From positions 1 to 23,772 of the forward strand of contig JAFXMP010000128.1 in NCBI GenBank assembly GCA_017530275.1: a stretch of DNA of 23,772 nucleotides. The letters run 5' to 3'. This document shows, piece by piece, positions 1-6,682 of the stretch (the first letter of the stretch is position 1; each line of letters opens with the position of its first letter). The position numbers and the translations under genes are program-made. Source of the DNA: Clostridia bacterium. GTDB taxonomy: Bacteria; Bacillota_A; Clostridia; Christensenellales; Aristaeellaceae. The notes under the pieces were generated by a model. The model worked only from the letters and a program-made list of their open reading frames with translations, was not told the origin of the DNA and did no database searches.

Positions 1-1
1 A

Positions 2-829
2 TACATCAAGGACGGCGGCGATTATTCCGCCGAAAACCGTGCGGGCCGCAACCTGCACTTCGGCGTGCGCGAGCATGCCATGGCGGCCATCTGCAACGCC
101 ATCGCCCTCCACGGCGGCCTGCGCGTGTTCTGCGGCACCTTCTTCGTGTTCAGCGATTACATGAAGCACGCCATGCGCATGAGCGCCATCATGAAGCTGC
201 CCGTCACCTACGTTTTGACCCACGACTCCATCGGCGTGGGCGAGGACGGGGCCACCCACGAGCCCATCGAGCACCTGACCGGCCTGCGCGCCGTGCCCGA
301 TATGCTGGTGTTCCGTCCCGCCGACGGCAAGGAAACCACCGCCGCGTGGCTGACCGCCCTCACCGCGGGCCTGCCCACCTGCCTGATCCTGACCCGACAG
401 AATCTGCCCCAGTATGAAAACAGCGGCTGCGAAGCCATGAAGGGCGGCTACATCCTGGCCGATTCCGACAAGGAGACCCCGGACGTGGTGCTTATGGCCT
501 CCGGCTCCGAAGTGGAGCAGATGATGGGCGCAAAGGAAGCGCTCAAACAGGAAGGCATCGACGCCCGCGTGGTGTCCATGCCCTGCATGGAGCTGTTCTT
601 AAAGCAGCCCAAGGAATACCAGGATCAGGTGATCCCGCCCTGCGTGCGCGCCCGCGTCAGCATGGAAGCCGGCGTTACCATGCCCTGGTACCGCTTCACC
701 GGCCTGGACGGCAAGGCCATCGGCATCGACCGCTTCGGCGCTTCCGCCCCCTATTCCATCCTGTTCAAAGAATTTGGTTTTACCGTGGAAAACGCGGTGA
801 AGGCTGCCAAGGAAGTTGTGGGGAAATAA
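2..829 (+). CDS. tkt: Transketolase, C-terminal part (5' end outside window)
   Basis: The reading frame is open from the window edge and ends at TAA 827-829, giving 275 residues. Transketolase moves two-carbon ketol units between sugar phosphates in the non-oxidative pentose phosphate pathway, using thiamine diphosphate in the cytoplasm. The visible part is the pyrimidine-binding domain plus the C-terminal domain. The stretch FGVREHAM holds the conserved Glu that activates the cofactor, and [16 protein letters not shown] is the family's substrate-side loop (most members have GPT where this has GAT). A GTG at 65 lies inside the conserved REHAM region and is not a start; the gene begins upstream of the window. 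It runs opposite to the operon that follows, so it is transcribed separately. Confident family call; the missing N-terminal half cannot be judged. Confidence 0.95.
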   Translation, partial: YIKDGGDYSAENRAGRNLHFGVREHAMAAICNAIALHGGLRVFCGTFFVFSDYMKHAMRMSAIMKLPVTYVLTHDSIGVGEDGATHEPIEHLTGLRAVPDMLVFRPADGKETTAAWLTALTAGLPTCLILTRQNLPQYENSGCEAMKGGYILADSDKETPDVVLMASGSEVEQMMGAKEALKQEGIDARVVSMPCMELFLKQPKEYQDQVIPPCVRARVSMEAGVTMPWYRFTGLDGKAIGIDRFGASAPYSILFKEFGFTVENAVKAAKEVVGK

Positions 830-846
830 TATCGGAATTATATTTT

Positions 847-887
847 ACAGCCCGGAGCAGATAATGCCCCGGGCTGTAATTCTTTTA
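847..887 (+). terminator. Rho-independent terminator of tkt
   Basis: A perfect 9-bp stem, ACAGCCCGG (847-855) with CCGGGCTGT (869-877), closes a 13-base loop and is followed by AATTCTTTT. It lies 18 bases after the tkt stop codon. On the other strand the hairpin is followed by AAAATATAA, so it is a weak terminator for the convergent kinase operon. Confidence 0.8.
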
Positions 888-946
888 GCGTGTGTTTCTA
901 ACCTAATAATATGGAGTCCCAATGGAAGCGTTGGAGTTCTTCTCCG

Positions 947-1825
947 TCAATAGAATTCCCGTAGGTATGCTTCCACATCACTCCGGGTCCCGGTAAAGGG
1001 ACCGGGCGTTTCCATTTTCAGCGAAACGCAGGCGGTGGCGTAGCGCAGAGCCTCGTCCATATCCGCCCCAAGGCCCCGCATGGCGATATAGCTTCCGAAC
1101 ACTGTGTCTCCCCGGCCGGTGCGCCCGCTCAGATTCCGGGATTTCACGGGATATGCGCGCATTTGAACGCCGTCGTAAGCCAGCATTTCCGTATTGTAGG
1201 AAATCAGCACCTCCGGCACGCCCCAGGCGATCAGCTGACGCGCGGCGGCGGACCGGTCGGAGAAGCCGGTCAGAATCTCCGCTTCCACCGCGTCGGTTTT
1301 CAGGATGTCAAAGTACGGCAGGTATTTCCTTTTGTCCGCCCAATCGTGAAACACTAAGCTGCCGTTTTCATTGCAGCGCAGAAACCCCTGGATGTCGGCG
1401 GTCAGGCTGCCCTGGTTTTTCAGCGCTTCCAGCAGGACGTTTGGAAAATCGCCGTACAGCAGGCCCGCCAAATGGGTCATCTTCCGTTCCACCGGGGGGA
1501 TTTCGCCCGGCAAAATGGGATCGGACTGGGCAGGGCAAGAAGCCTTGCGTCTCTCCCGGTCCGCGGTAAAATACTGGTTGCGCATTTCCGTGGTGCGGCG
1601 GGAAGGCAGGAGGATCCGATCTTCCTCCGGCAGGCAGAACGCTTTGCCCACTTCTTCGTCCTCTGGGGCCGCTTTGATAGCCGCGAACACTTTCGCGCCG
1701 GTCGCTGCCGCCGCCGGGGTGCAGAAGGTGACCGCGCCGCCCACGATGCGGCTTTCCTCCCCGGTGTAATCGATGTTGACGTCCCGCGTCGCCGGGCCGA
1801 GGATCATGAGATCGTATTTCTTCAT
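947..1825 (-). CDS. PfkB-family carbohydrate kinase
   Basis: This 292-residue protein is a ribokinase-fold kinase that would phosphorylate a sugar or polyol with ATP in the cytoplasm. What shows it: an N-terminal strand with a substrate-side Asp (VNID, about 17-19), the GG motif in VGGAVTF (28-34), and the C-terminal signature SGRTGRGDTVFGSY with the expected catalytic base Asp240. The usual DTxGAGD is here RTGRGD. DPILPGEIP (102-110) and ADIQGFLR (143-150) recall the myo-inositol-kinase-like branch as I remember it from plants; that is a loose resemblance, and the substrate is unknown. ATG 1825 is preceded by GAGGGAAAGG. It is the last gene of the operon, 18 bases after the phosphoglycerate mutase gene, so its substrate probably belongs to the same pathway as the HAD phosphatases. 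Confidence 0.85.
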   Translation of the reverse strand: MKKYDLMILGPATRDVNIDYTGEESRIVGGAVTFCTPAAAATGAKVFAAIKAAPEDEEVGKAFCLPEEDRILLPSRRTTEMRNQYFTADRERRKASCPAQSDPILPGEIPPVERKMTHLAGLLYGDFPNVLLEALKNQGSLTADIQGFLRCNENGSLVFHDWADKRKYLPYFDILKTDAVEAEILTGFSDRSAAARQLIAWGVPEVLISYNTEMLAYDGVQMRAYPVKSRNLSGRTGRGDTVFGSYIAMRGLGADMDEALRYATACVSLKMETPGPFTGTRSDVEAYLREFY

Positions 1826-1843
1826 AGCAGTGTGGCCTTTCCC

Positions 1844-3403
1844 TCACGTATATTGCGCGCCTTTGCCCAGCGTCATGGCCTCGTAGGCCCTGCGCACCTT
1901 TTCGTAGTTGCCGTCCCGATCCAGGGCGATACCCCGACCCACGCCGTCCACAATTTGGCCGCGGCCGATCCGGTTGAGTTCCCCTTCCAGTTCTTTCAGC
2001 AGGTCCGGCGCGCTGCCGGGAGCTGTGCTGCGGCCGTCAAAAATAATATGCAGCCAAACGGGCACACCCTCGGCCATTTCGGTAAGCAACAAAGGGTAAT
2101 CGATGCAGCCGTGACTGGATTTATGGGTCAGGTACGCGATCAAATGCAGGGCATGGCCTGACGTCCGAGCGTCCTCGATGGCCTTGAGGAAAACGGGATT
2201 CCGTTTGAAGGAACCGCTGCGGATGGCGCTGTCCATGCGCACGTCGTCCTGAGCCACCACGCGGCCCGCGCCCAAATTGGTGTGGCCCGCCTCGGAATTG
2301 CCGGGCTTGCCGGCTTGCAGGCCCACATTTTCCCCGGACGCCTGCAATTTGCTGTTGGGCCAGGCTGCGAGCAGCGCGTCCCATCCGGCCGTATCCGCCA
2401 GGAAAACGGCGTCGTTTTCGTCCCGAGTGCCGTATCCCCAGCCGTCCAGGATGATGAGCATCACCTTTTTCCCATGAATATCTCCCTGCTCGATCAGGCT
2501 GCGGCCGGACATTTCTTTCGGCGCTTCTAATCCCAGCAGGGACAGGACGGTGGGAGCAACGTCGCACAGCATACCGTCCCGCAGCGTGACGGGCCGCTTT
2601 TCAGAGTCGATCAGGAGGAAGGGGACCAGGTTGGTGGTGTGGGCCACGTGGGGCTTGCCCGCTTCTGTATACAGCGTTTCGATGTTGCCGTGGTCGGCGG
2701 TGACCGCCACGATGTACCCTTTTCCCCGGGCGTAATCCGCCACCTTGGCCACCGTTTCGCTGATCACATGGCAGGCCTTAAGCTTCGCTTCCGCGTTGGC
2801 TGTGTGTCCGATCACATCGCCGTTGGCGAAATTGGTAAGGATAAAATCATAGCCCGCGTCCGCCGCGGCCATCACTTTTTCGGCCACCTGAGGCAGGCTC
2901 AGCTCCGGCTTTTGGTCAAAGGGGATGCCCTTGGGCGACGGCACGCGCACGTCGTCCTCTCCCGGGAATGGCTGGTTTTCCCCACCATTGAAAAAGAAGG
3001 TCACGTGGGCGTATTTTTCACTTTCCGCGCAGTGGAACTGCTTGAGGCCCGCTTCGCTTACGATCTGCGCCAGGGGCTTTACCACTTTTTCCGGCGCGAA
3101 AGCGATGGGCAGGTGCTTAAACTTTTCATGATACATGGTCATGATCACGAATTCCAGGTCCGGCATGTACGCCCGGGGAAAGCGGTCGAAGTCCGGTTCG
3201 GTGAACGCTTCCGTCAGTTCGATTTCCCTTTCTCCCCGGCGGCAGCAGAAAACCACGCTGTCGCCGTCCTGGATTTTGCCCACCGGCGCGCCGTTTTCAT
3301 CCACCCGCACCATGGGTTCCAGAGAATAATCCGTCTGCCCCTGGGCGTAAGCCGCTTCCACAGCTTTGGCCAGCGCCAGTCCGCCGCGATCCTGCTTATC
3401 CAT
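1844..3403 (-). CDS. Circularly permuted cofactor-independent phosphoglycerate mutase (iPGM-like)
   Basis: iPGM interconverts 3- and 2-phosphoglycerate through a phosphoserine, with two Mn ions. Here the sequence order is swapped. Residues about 10-306 match the canonical second half: CCRRGER (Arg58, Arg61), EKYAHVTFF (Lys132), NGDVIGH (Asp198, His202), TADHGN (Asp239, His240), AHTTN (His257), ending in MSGRSLI. After a linker around EQGDIHG, residues 316-520 match the canonical first half: LIILDGWG (Asp322), GNSEAGH (nucleophile Ser372), SSHG (His433), GRGIALDRD (Arg492, Arg498). The new ends fall inside the transferase domain. Residue numbers count from ATG 3409; I prefer ATG 3403 (two residues shorter) because AGGAGG at 3413-3418 is then 9 bases upstream instead of 3. 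All metal ligands are present, but the DGRD Asp is Ser461. The length (519-521 aa) is normal for the family. It is cotranscribed with HAD genes rather than with glycolysis genes, so the true substrate is uncertain. Confidence 0.9.
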   Translation of the reverse strand: MDKQDRGGLALAKAVEAAYAQGQTDYSLEPMVRVDENGAPVGKIQDGDSVVFCCRRGEREIELTEAFTEPDFDRFPRAYMPDLEFVIMTMYHEKFKHLPIAFAPEKVVKPLAQIVSEAGLKQFHCAESEKYAHVTFFFNGGENQPFPGEDDVRVPSPKGIPFDQKPELSLPQVAEKVMAAADAGYDFILTNFANGDVIGHTANAEAKLKACHVISETVAKVADYARGKGYIVAVTADHGNIETLYTEAGKPHVAHTTNLVPFLLIDSEKRPVTLRDGMLCDVAPTVLSLLGLEAPKEMSGRSLIEQGDIHGKKVMLIILDGWGYGTRDENDAVFLADTAGWDALLAAWPNSKLQASGENVGLQAGKPGNSEAGHTNLGAGRVVAQDDVRMDSAIRSGSFKRNPVFLKAIEDARTSGHALHLIAYLTHKSSHGCIDYPLLLTEMAEGVPVWLHIIFDGRSTAPGSAPDLLKELEGELNRIGRGQIVDGVGRGIALDRDGNYEKVRRAYEAMTLGKGAQYT

Positions 3404-3421
3404 CCTCATCGACCTCCTGTA

Positions 3422-4144
3422 TTATTTGAGCGCCGGAAACAGATCCAGCAGCTGGGAAAAATGCGATATGAAATGATCGGGCCGGTTTTCATCGGTAACG
3501 GGCTGGGGCTTTTTGCCGGGGTACTGCACCGCCACCGTCATGCCCAGACCCGCGGCTTTCGCGCCGATGATATCCCGGTTCAGGTTATCACCTACATAAC
3601 ATGTGTTTTCCGGCAGACTGCCGCATTCTTCCAGGGCGTAATAATAAATGGCAGGGTGCGGCTTTCGGATGAGGCACACGGAGGATTGCTGCACGGTTTT
3701 GAAATAGGGCCGAAGCTGATCCCGATCCAGCCAATCGTCCACTTCCTCCGTGCCCACCAGGTCGCTGACGATCCCCAGGGTGTAGCCCCGGCGGTACAGT
3801 TCCTTGATGGTTTCGATCCCGCCGTCGGTCACCACCCGTTCGCCCTTGGTTTTGCGGTAAGCCCAGGTGAGCGCATTCGCCGCGGCTTCCACCCGGTCCC
3901 GGGGCAGGTCAAAGGCCAGCCAGCGGGTCCACAGAATTTTCGGCGGCGCTTCGCAGTAAAAGGTGAGAGCCCAGTCCCGGTATTTGTTGTAACGGGTTTC
4001 GATCACGTCCCGGTAATACGCTTCTGGGTCGGCGTCCACATGAAGCAATTCGCAGATGCGCTGTTTGGCCGCGTGGCTGTACGCTTCATCCTTCCGTATC
4101 ACCCGGAAAGTATCGCCCAAATCCACAAAAATCGTGTCAATCAT
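3422..4144 (-). CDS. HAD-family hydrolase (array copy nearest the iPGM gene)
   Basis: A 240-residue haloacid-dehalogenase-fold protein, expected to remove phosphate from a small phosphorylated metabolite in the cytoplasm. Motif I is VDLGDT with nucleophile Asp8, but the usual second Asp is Gly10; motif II is Ser127, motif III Lys161 (RKP), motif IV VGDNLNRD with Asp186 and Asp191. A cap domain of about 100 residues lies between motifs I and II (C1 type) and holds LWTRWL (71-76), a W..[WY] pattern found in all five HAD proteins here. I chose ATG 4144 because it overlaps the previous stop as ATGA and has AGGAGG 9 bases upstream; a longer frame reading to 4342 is spurious. It is most like the next upstream copy (shared TDENRPD near the end), so the two look like a tandem duplication. 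Substrate unknown. Confidence 0.88.
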   Translation of the reverse strand: MIDTIFVDLGDTFRVIRKDEAYSHAAKQRICELLHVDADPEAYYRDVIETRYNKYRDWALTFYCEAPPKILWTRWLAFDLPRDRVEAAANALTWAYRKTKGERVVTDGGIETIKELYRRGYTLGIVSDLVGTEEVDDWLDRDQLRPYFKTVQQSSVCLIRKPHPAIYYYALEECGSLPENTCYVGDNLNRDIIGAKAAGLGMTVAVQYPGKKPQPVTDENRPDHFISHFSQLLDLFPALK

Positions 4145-4878
4145 AGGACAGCGCCTCCTTTTTGCAGGATCGGCAGGTTCAAAGCGTCGGTAAAACGGTG
4201 AATGATATAGTCCGGCCTGTTTTCGTCTGTTATGGTCTTTTTGGCCAGCTTTTCCGGGCTGATGAACAGGATGTTGGCCCCGATGCCCGCCTGCTTGGCC
4301 CCGGTGATGTCCCGGTTCAGGTTGTCGGCGATGGAGGCGCACTCCTCCGGCTTGAGGTTCAGCTCCCGGCAGCCCATCCAGTACATTTCAGGATCAGGCT
4401 TGCGGATATGGCAGATAGAGGACAGGATCACCGTGTCGAAATACGATTCCAGTCCATCCTGTTTCAGCCACCCGTAGATTTCTTCTTCTCCGATCAAATT
4501 GGAGATGATACCCAGCTTGAAGCCCCGGTTTTTCAGCTCCCTGATCACCTCATAACCGCCCTCTACCACCCGTCGCAGGCCCTTCACCTGGCGGTACTGA
4601 TAGGTCATTTCGTGGCAGATGGCCCGGAGTTTTTCTTCCGGCAGCTCCGGCAGCAGCCATTTGGCCCACAGTTCATAATCACCGGACTCTTTATTTTCCC
4701 CCAAAGCCCAGGGACGGTACTTTTCCTCATAAAGCGCGTCGATTTTTTGAAGGAACGCCGCTGGATCATCCGCCCCGGCCAGCTCCGCCATGCGCCGGAC
4801 CGCCGCGGCCTGATGTTCCGGCGCGGGGTCGCAGATACGCAGGGTGCCGCCCAAATCGAAGAATACGCCTCGGATCAT
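4141..4878 (-). CDS. HAD-family hydrolase (array copy)
   Basis: A 245-residue HAD-fold phosphatase-like protein. Motif I is FDLGGT (Asp8, Gly10 in place of the acid/base Asp), motif II Ser126, motif III Lys160 (RKPDP), motif IV ASIADNLNRD with Asp185 and Asp190, where the common Gly before the first Asp is Ala184. The cap carries ELWAKWL (69-75). Motif spacing is the same, within one residue, as in the following gene, whose start codon overlaps this stop, so the pair is probably translationally coupled. The start has AAGGGGG 9 bases upstream and lies 6 bases after the previous gene's stop. Some HAD phosphatases with Gly at this position (YihX-type, DLGNV) are active, so loss of the second Asp does not prove loss of activity. 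Confidence 0.88.
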   Translation of the reverse strand: MIRGVFFDLGGTLRICDPAPEHQAAAVRRMAELAGADDPAAFLQKIDALYEEKYRPWALGENKESGDYELWAKWLLPELPEEKLRAICHEMTYQYRQVKGLRRVVEGGYEVIRELKNRGFKLGIISNLIGEEEIYGWLKQDGLESYFDTVILSSICHIRKPDPEMYWMGCRELNLKPEECASIADNLNRDITGAKQAGIGANILFISPEKLAKKTITDENRPDYIIHRFTDALNLPILQKGGAVL

Positions 4879-4884
4879 GCCGCT

Positions 4885-5619
4885 CTACCCCCTTTTCGGG
4901 AAAAGTTCCAGCAGTTCGGGGATGGACCGGATGCGGCAGTGAGGCTGTTTGGTGGGGGCTTCCCCTTCCCGGTCCGCCGTACCCGCGTCCTCAAACAGCA
5001 CCATGCAGCCAAAGCCCGCGTCCAAAGCGCCTTCCACATCCCGGACCGGATTATCACCCACGTAGGCGCAGTTTTCAGGCGCTGATCCGATGCACCGGGC
5101 GGACAGGAGATAAATGGCCGGATCGGGCTTGCGAAGCCGTACCTTGGAGGAAAGGATCACCGTTTTGAAGCAGTCCGCCACCTTCGCTTCGCACATCCAA
5201 TCGGGGATTTCCGTTTCAGTGATGGTATTGGCGATGATGCCTAACTTATACCCCCGGGCGTTCAGCTCCCGCAAGGTTTCCGGCGTGCCCTCGTGGGCCA
5301 GGCGGCGGCCATCGTGATCCCGCCACAGCCGGGTCAGCTTGGCGGCGTGGGGCGCGACGCGGTCCGCGGGATAATCTGGCAAAAGGTATTGAAGCCACAA
5401 TTCCATTTCGCTCACGTCCAGCAGGCGGCTTTTGGCCAGTTTGCGGTACGCTTTCCAATTCGCTTCCAGCTTCTCGAAGAAAAGATCGTGCGGTTCCTCC
5501 GCCCCGACGATTTCCATCAAACGGCGTTCCGCGTCGGCGGCAAATTCCTTGTCCTCCACCACGTAGCGAAGGGTAGCGCCCACGTCGAAGAAAATGGTGT
5601 CGATGTTTTCAAAAGCCAT
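4885..5619 (-). CDS. HAD-family protein with altered motif II
   Basis: A 244-residue HAD-fold protein, third in the tandem array read from the iPGM end. Motif I is FDVGAT (Asp12, Gly14). Motif II reads GIIANT, so the usual Ser/Thr that holds the phosphoryl group is Ala130; this copy alone has that change. Motif III is Lys164 (RKPDP) and motif IV VGDNPVRD (Asp189, Asp194). The cap has ELWLQYL (73-79). It starts at ATG 5619 with AGGAGG 7 bases upstream, 2 bases after the upstream HAD stop. The remaining catalytic residues are intact and there is no frame damage, so it may be slow, may have a different specificity, or may be a binding or regulatory copy. Substrate unknown. Confidence 0.86.
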   Translation of the reverse strand: MAFENIDTIFFDVGATLRYVVEDKEFAADAERRLMEIVGAEEPHDLFFEKLEANWKAYRKLAKSRLLDVSEMELWLQYLLPDYPADRVAPHAAKLTRLWRDHDGRRLAHEGTPETLRELNARGYKLGIIANTITETEIPDWMCEAKVADCFKTVILSSKVRLRKPDPAIYLLSARCIGSAPENCAYVGDNPVRDVEGALDAGFGCMVLFEDAGTADREGEAPTKQPHCRIRSIPELLELFPKRG

Positions 5620-5621
5620 GT

Positions 5622-6380
5622 TCAGCCCTCCTCGTTCGTTTTTCGGATGATGCCGGGTATCTCCATGAGATCGGTGATATTGTAATCCGCTTTGTAGCCT
5701 AATTCAGCCAATCCTTTGTCCCGCTTGGCGGCGTTGGGGCTGTAGATTTGGATCGCCAAGCGCCAGCCCGCGTTCCGAACGCCCCGCACGTCCCTGGACA
5801 GGGTATCGCCCACATAGGCCAGCTCGTCCGGCGAAAGATCCATTATTTTTTCCGCCAGGCGGAAAATCCCCGCGTCCGGCTTGCGGATGCCCGTACCCGC
5901 TGAGGTGAGCACACATTCCATGTACTTTTCAAGGCCGTATTCCGCCATGAAGTGGGGTACGATGCTGCGGGACAGGATGTTGCTGATCACGCCCAGGCGA
6001 AGACCATCCGCCTTCAGCGCGTCCATGCAAGCCAAAAGGTGGTGGCGGCGCAGATTGCACACCCGCTCATAATCGTACAGGAAGCTCAATTCCTCCGCCA
6101 TGGGGGCCAGCGTTTCCCGAGACAGGCGCTGCTCCCGCAGGAAATAATCGCTCCATACGATTTCCGGCGGCAGCTCCCGCAGGGTTTCTTCCGATTCATG
6201 CTTATAGCGCTCGGCGTTTTCCTGTAATTGCAGCGACAGCGCCTGCTCGGAAATATTCAAATGAATTCCGTATTCTTTGAACCGGCTGATCAGCCGCCGG
6301 GAGAACCACAGTTTTCTGTCCTCCGTGGTGGAACATAAATGAAGCGTACCGCCCAGATCAAACAGCACCGCCCGGATCAT
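5622..6380 (-). CDS. HAD-family hydrolase, first gene of the HAD/iPGM operon
   Basis: A 252-residue HAD-fold phosphatase-like protein. Motif I is FDLGGT (Asp8, Gly10), motif II ISN (Ser133), motif III RKPDA (Lys167), motif IV VGDTLSRD (Asp192, Asp197); the cap has IVWSDYF (74-80). The positions of motifs II to IV are identical to those in the HAD gene at 7821-8618, so these two are the closer relatives and the array pair at 3422-4878 forms another subgroup. I use ATG 6380 because AAGGGG (6389-6394) is 8 bases upstream and the product then begins MIRAV like its neighbours; GTG 6389 and ATG 6386 are also in frame. Its promoter and a LacI-type operator lie just upstream. Confidence 0.87.
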   Translation of the reverse strand: MIRAVLFDLGGTLHLCSTTEDRKLWFSRRLISRFKEYGIHLNISEQALSLQLQENAERYKHESEETLRELPPEIVWSDYFLREQRLSRETLAPMAEELSFLYDYERVCNLRRHHLLACMDALKADGLRLGVISNILSRSIVPHFMAEYGLEKYMECVLTSAGTGIRKPDAGIFRLAEKIMDLSPDELAYVGDTLSRDVRGVRNAGWRLAIQIYSPNAAKRDKGLAELGYKADYNITDLMEIPGIIRKTNEEG

Positions 6381-6403
6381 GAACATCACCCCTTAGGAAT
6401 GGC

Positions 6404-6414
6404 TCAAACGTTTT
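6404..6414 (-). promoter_or_regulatory. LacI-type operator at the HAD/iPGM operon promoter
   Basis: The minus strand reads AAAACGTTTGA, centred on the perfect 8-bp palindrome AAACGTTT (6406-6413) with the central CG typical of LacI-family operators. It starts 7 bases after the -10 box and so covers the transcription start, where binding would repress. The same 11 bases occur at the mgtC promoter (14867-14877). Confidence 0.65.
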
Positions 6415-6421
6415 CGTAATA

Positions 6422-6450
6422 ATTGTAAACCTACCGCGCCGCCTTGTCAA
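6422..6450 (-). promoter_or_regulatory. Sigma-A promoter of the HAD/iPGM operon
   Basis: The minus strand has TTGACA (6450-6445), a 17-base spacer and TACAAT (6427-6422). The expected transcription start is near 6415, about 35 bases before the first HAD start codon. Confidence 0.85.
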
Positions 6451-6595
6451 ACACTGAAAAGGGCCGTCAACCTTTGATTTTTCTGTATTCTCGCGAATGA
6501 TGCGCAGCCAGATCGGAAAAAGAAGCGGAAGTTTTTCGCAAATTTCCGCAATGTAGAGCTTCAGCGCTTGAAATAAGTACTTCTCTTTGTTTCTC

Positions 6596-6624
6596 TTGCA
6601 TTCCAAAGCCAATCATGCTATAAT
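6596..6624 (+). promoter_or_regulatory. Sigma-A promoter of the LacI-family gene
   Basis: TTGCAT (6596-6601), a 17-base spacer and TATAAT (6619-6624); expected start near 6631. It is divergent from the HAD operon promoter, with about 145 bases between the two -35 boxes in which I see no gene. Confidence 0.8.
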
Positions 6625-6629
6625 GTGAA

Positions 6630-6666
6630 CGAAAATTTTACGAAAACAATGGGCGAAAATTTTGCG
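6630..6666. promoter_or_regulatory. Paired palindromes over the LacI-family gene start site
   Basis: CGAAAATTTTACG (6630-6642) and CGAAAATTTTGCG (6654-6666) are two near-identical palindromic sites with centres 24 bases apart. They begin at the predicted transcription start. Between them, TTACGAAAAC (6638-6647) equals the left half of the HAD-operon operator. They are plausible sites for autoregulation, but the core (AAAATTTT) differs from AAACGTTT. Confidence 0.45.
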
Positions 6667-6682
6667 CGAGGGAGAGGCCGCC

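Noticed and set aside
2..829. Transketolase read as a truncated pseudogene starting at position 65
   Set aside because: The frame is open through the window edge and the sequence before 65 is also conserved transketolase, so the gene is cut by the window only.
1844..3409. Two broken phosphoglycerate mutase genes joined by a frameshift or misassembly
   Set aside because: The whole permuted order is in one uninterrupted frame of normal length, with a ribosome binding site at the new start, tight operon spacing at both ends and every metal ligand kept exactly once.
2639..4201. A 520-codon open frame on the plus strand, antisense to the iPGM and HAD genes
   Set aside because: It is rich in His, Arg, Phe and Gly, as expected when a GC-rich gene is read on its opposite strand, has no recognisable domain, and overlaps two well-supported genes.
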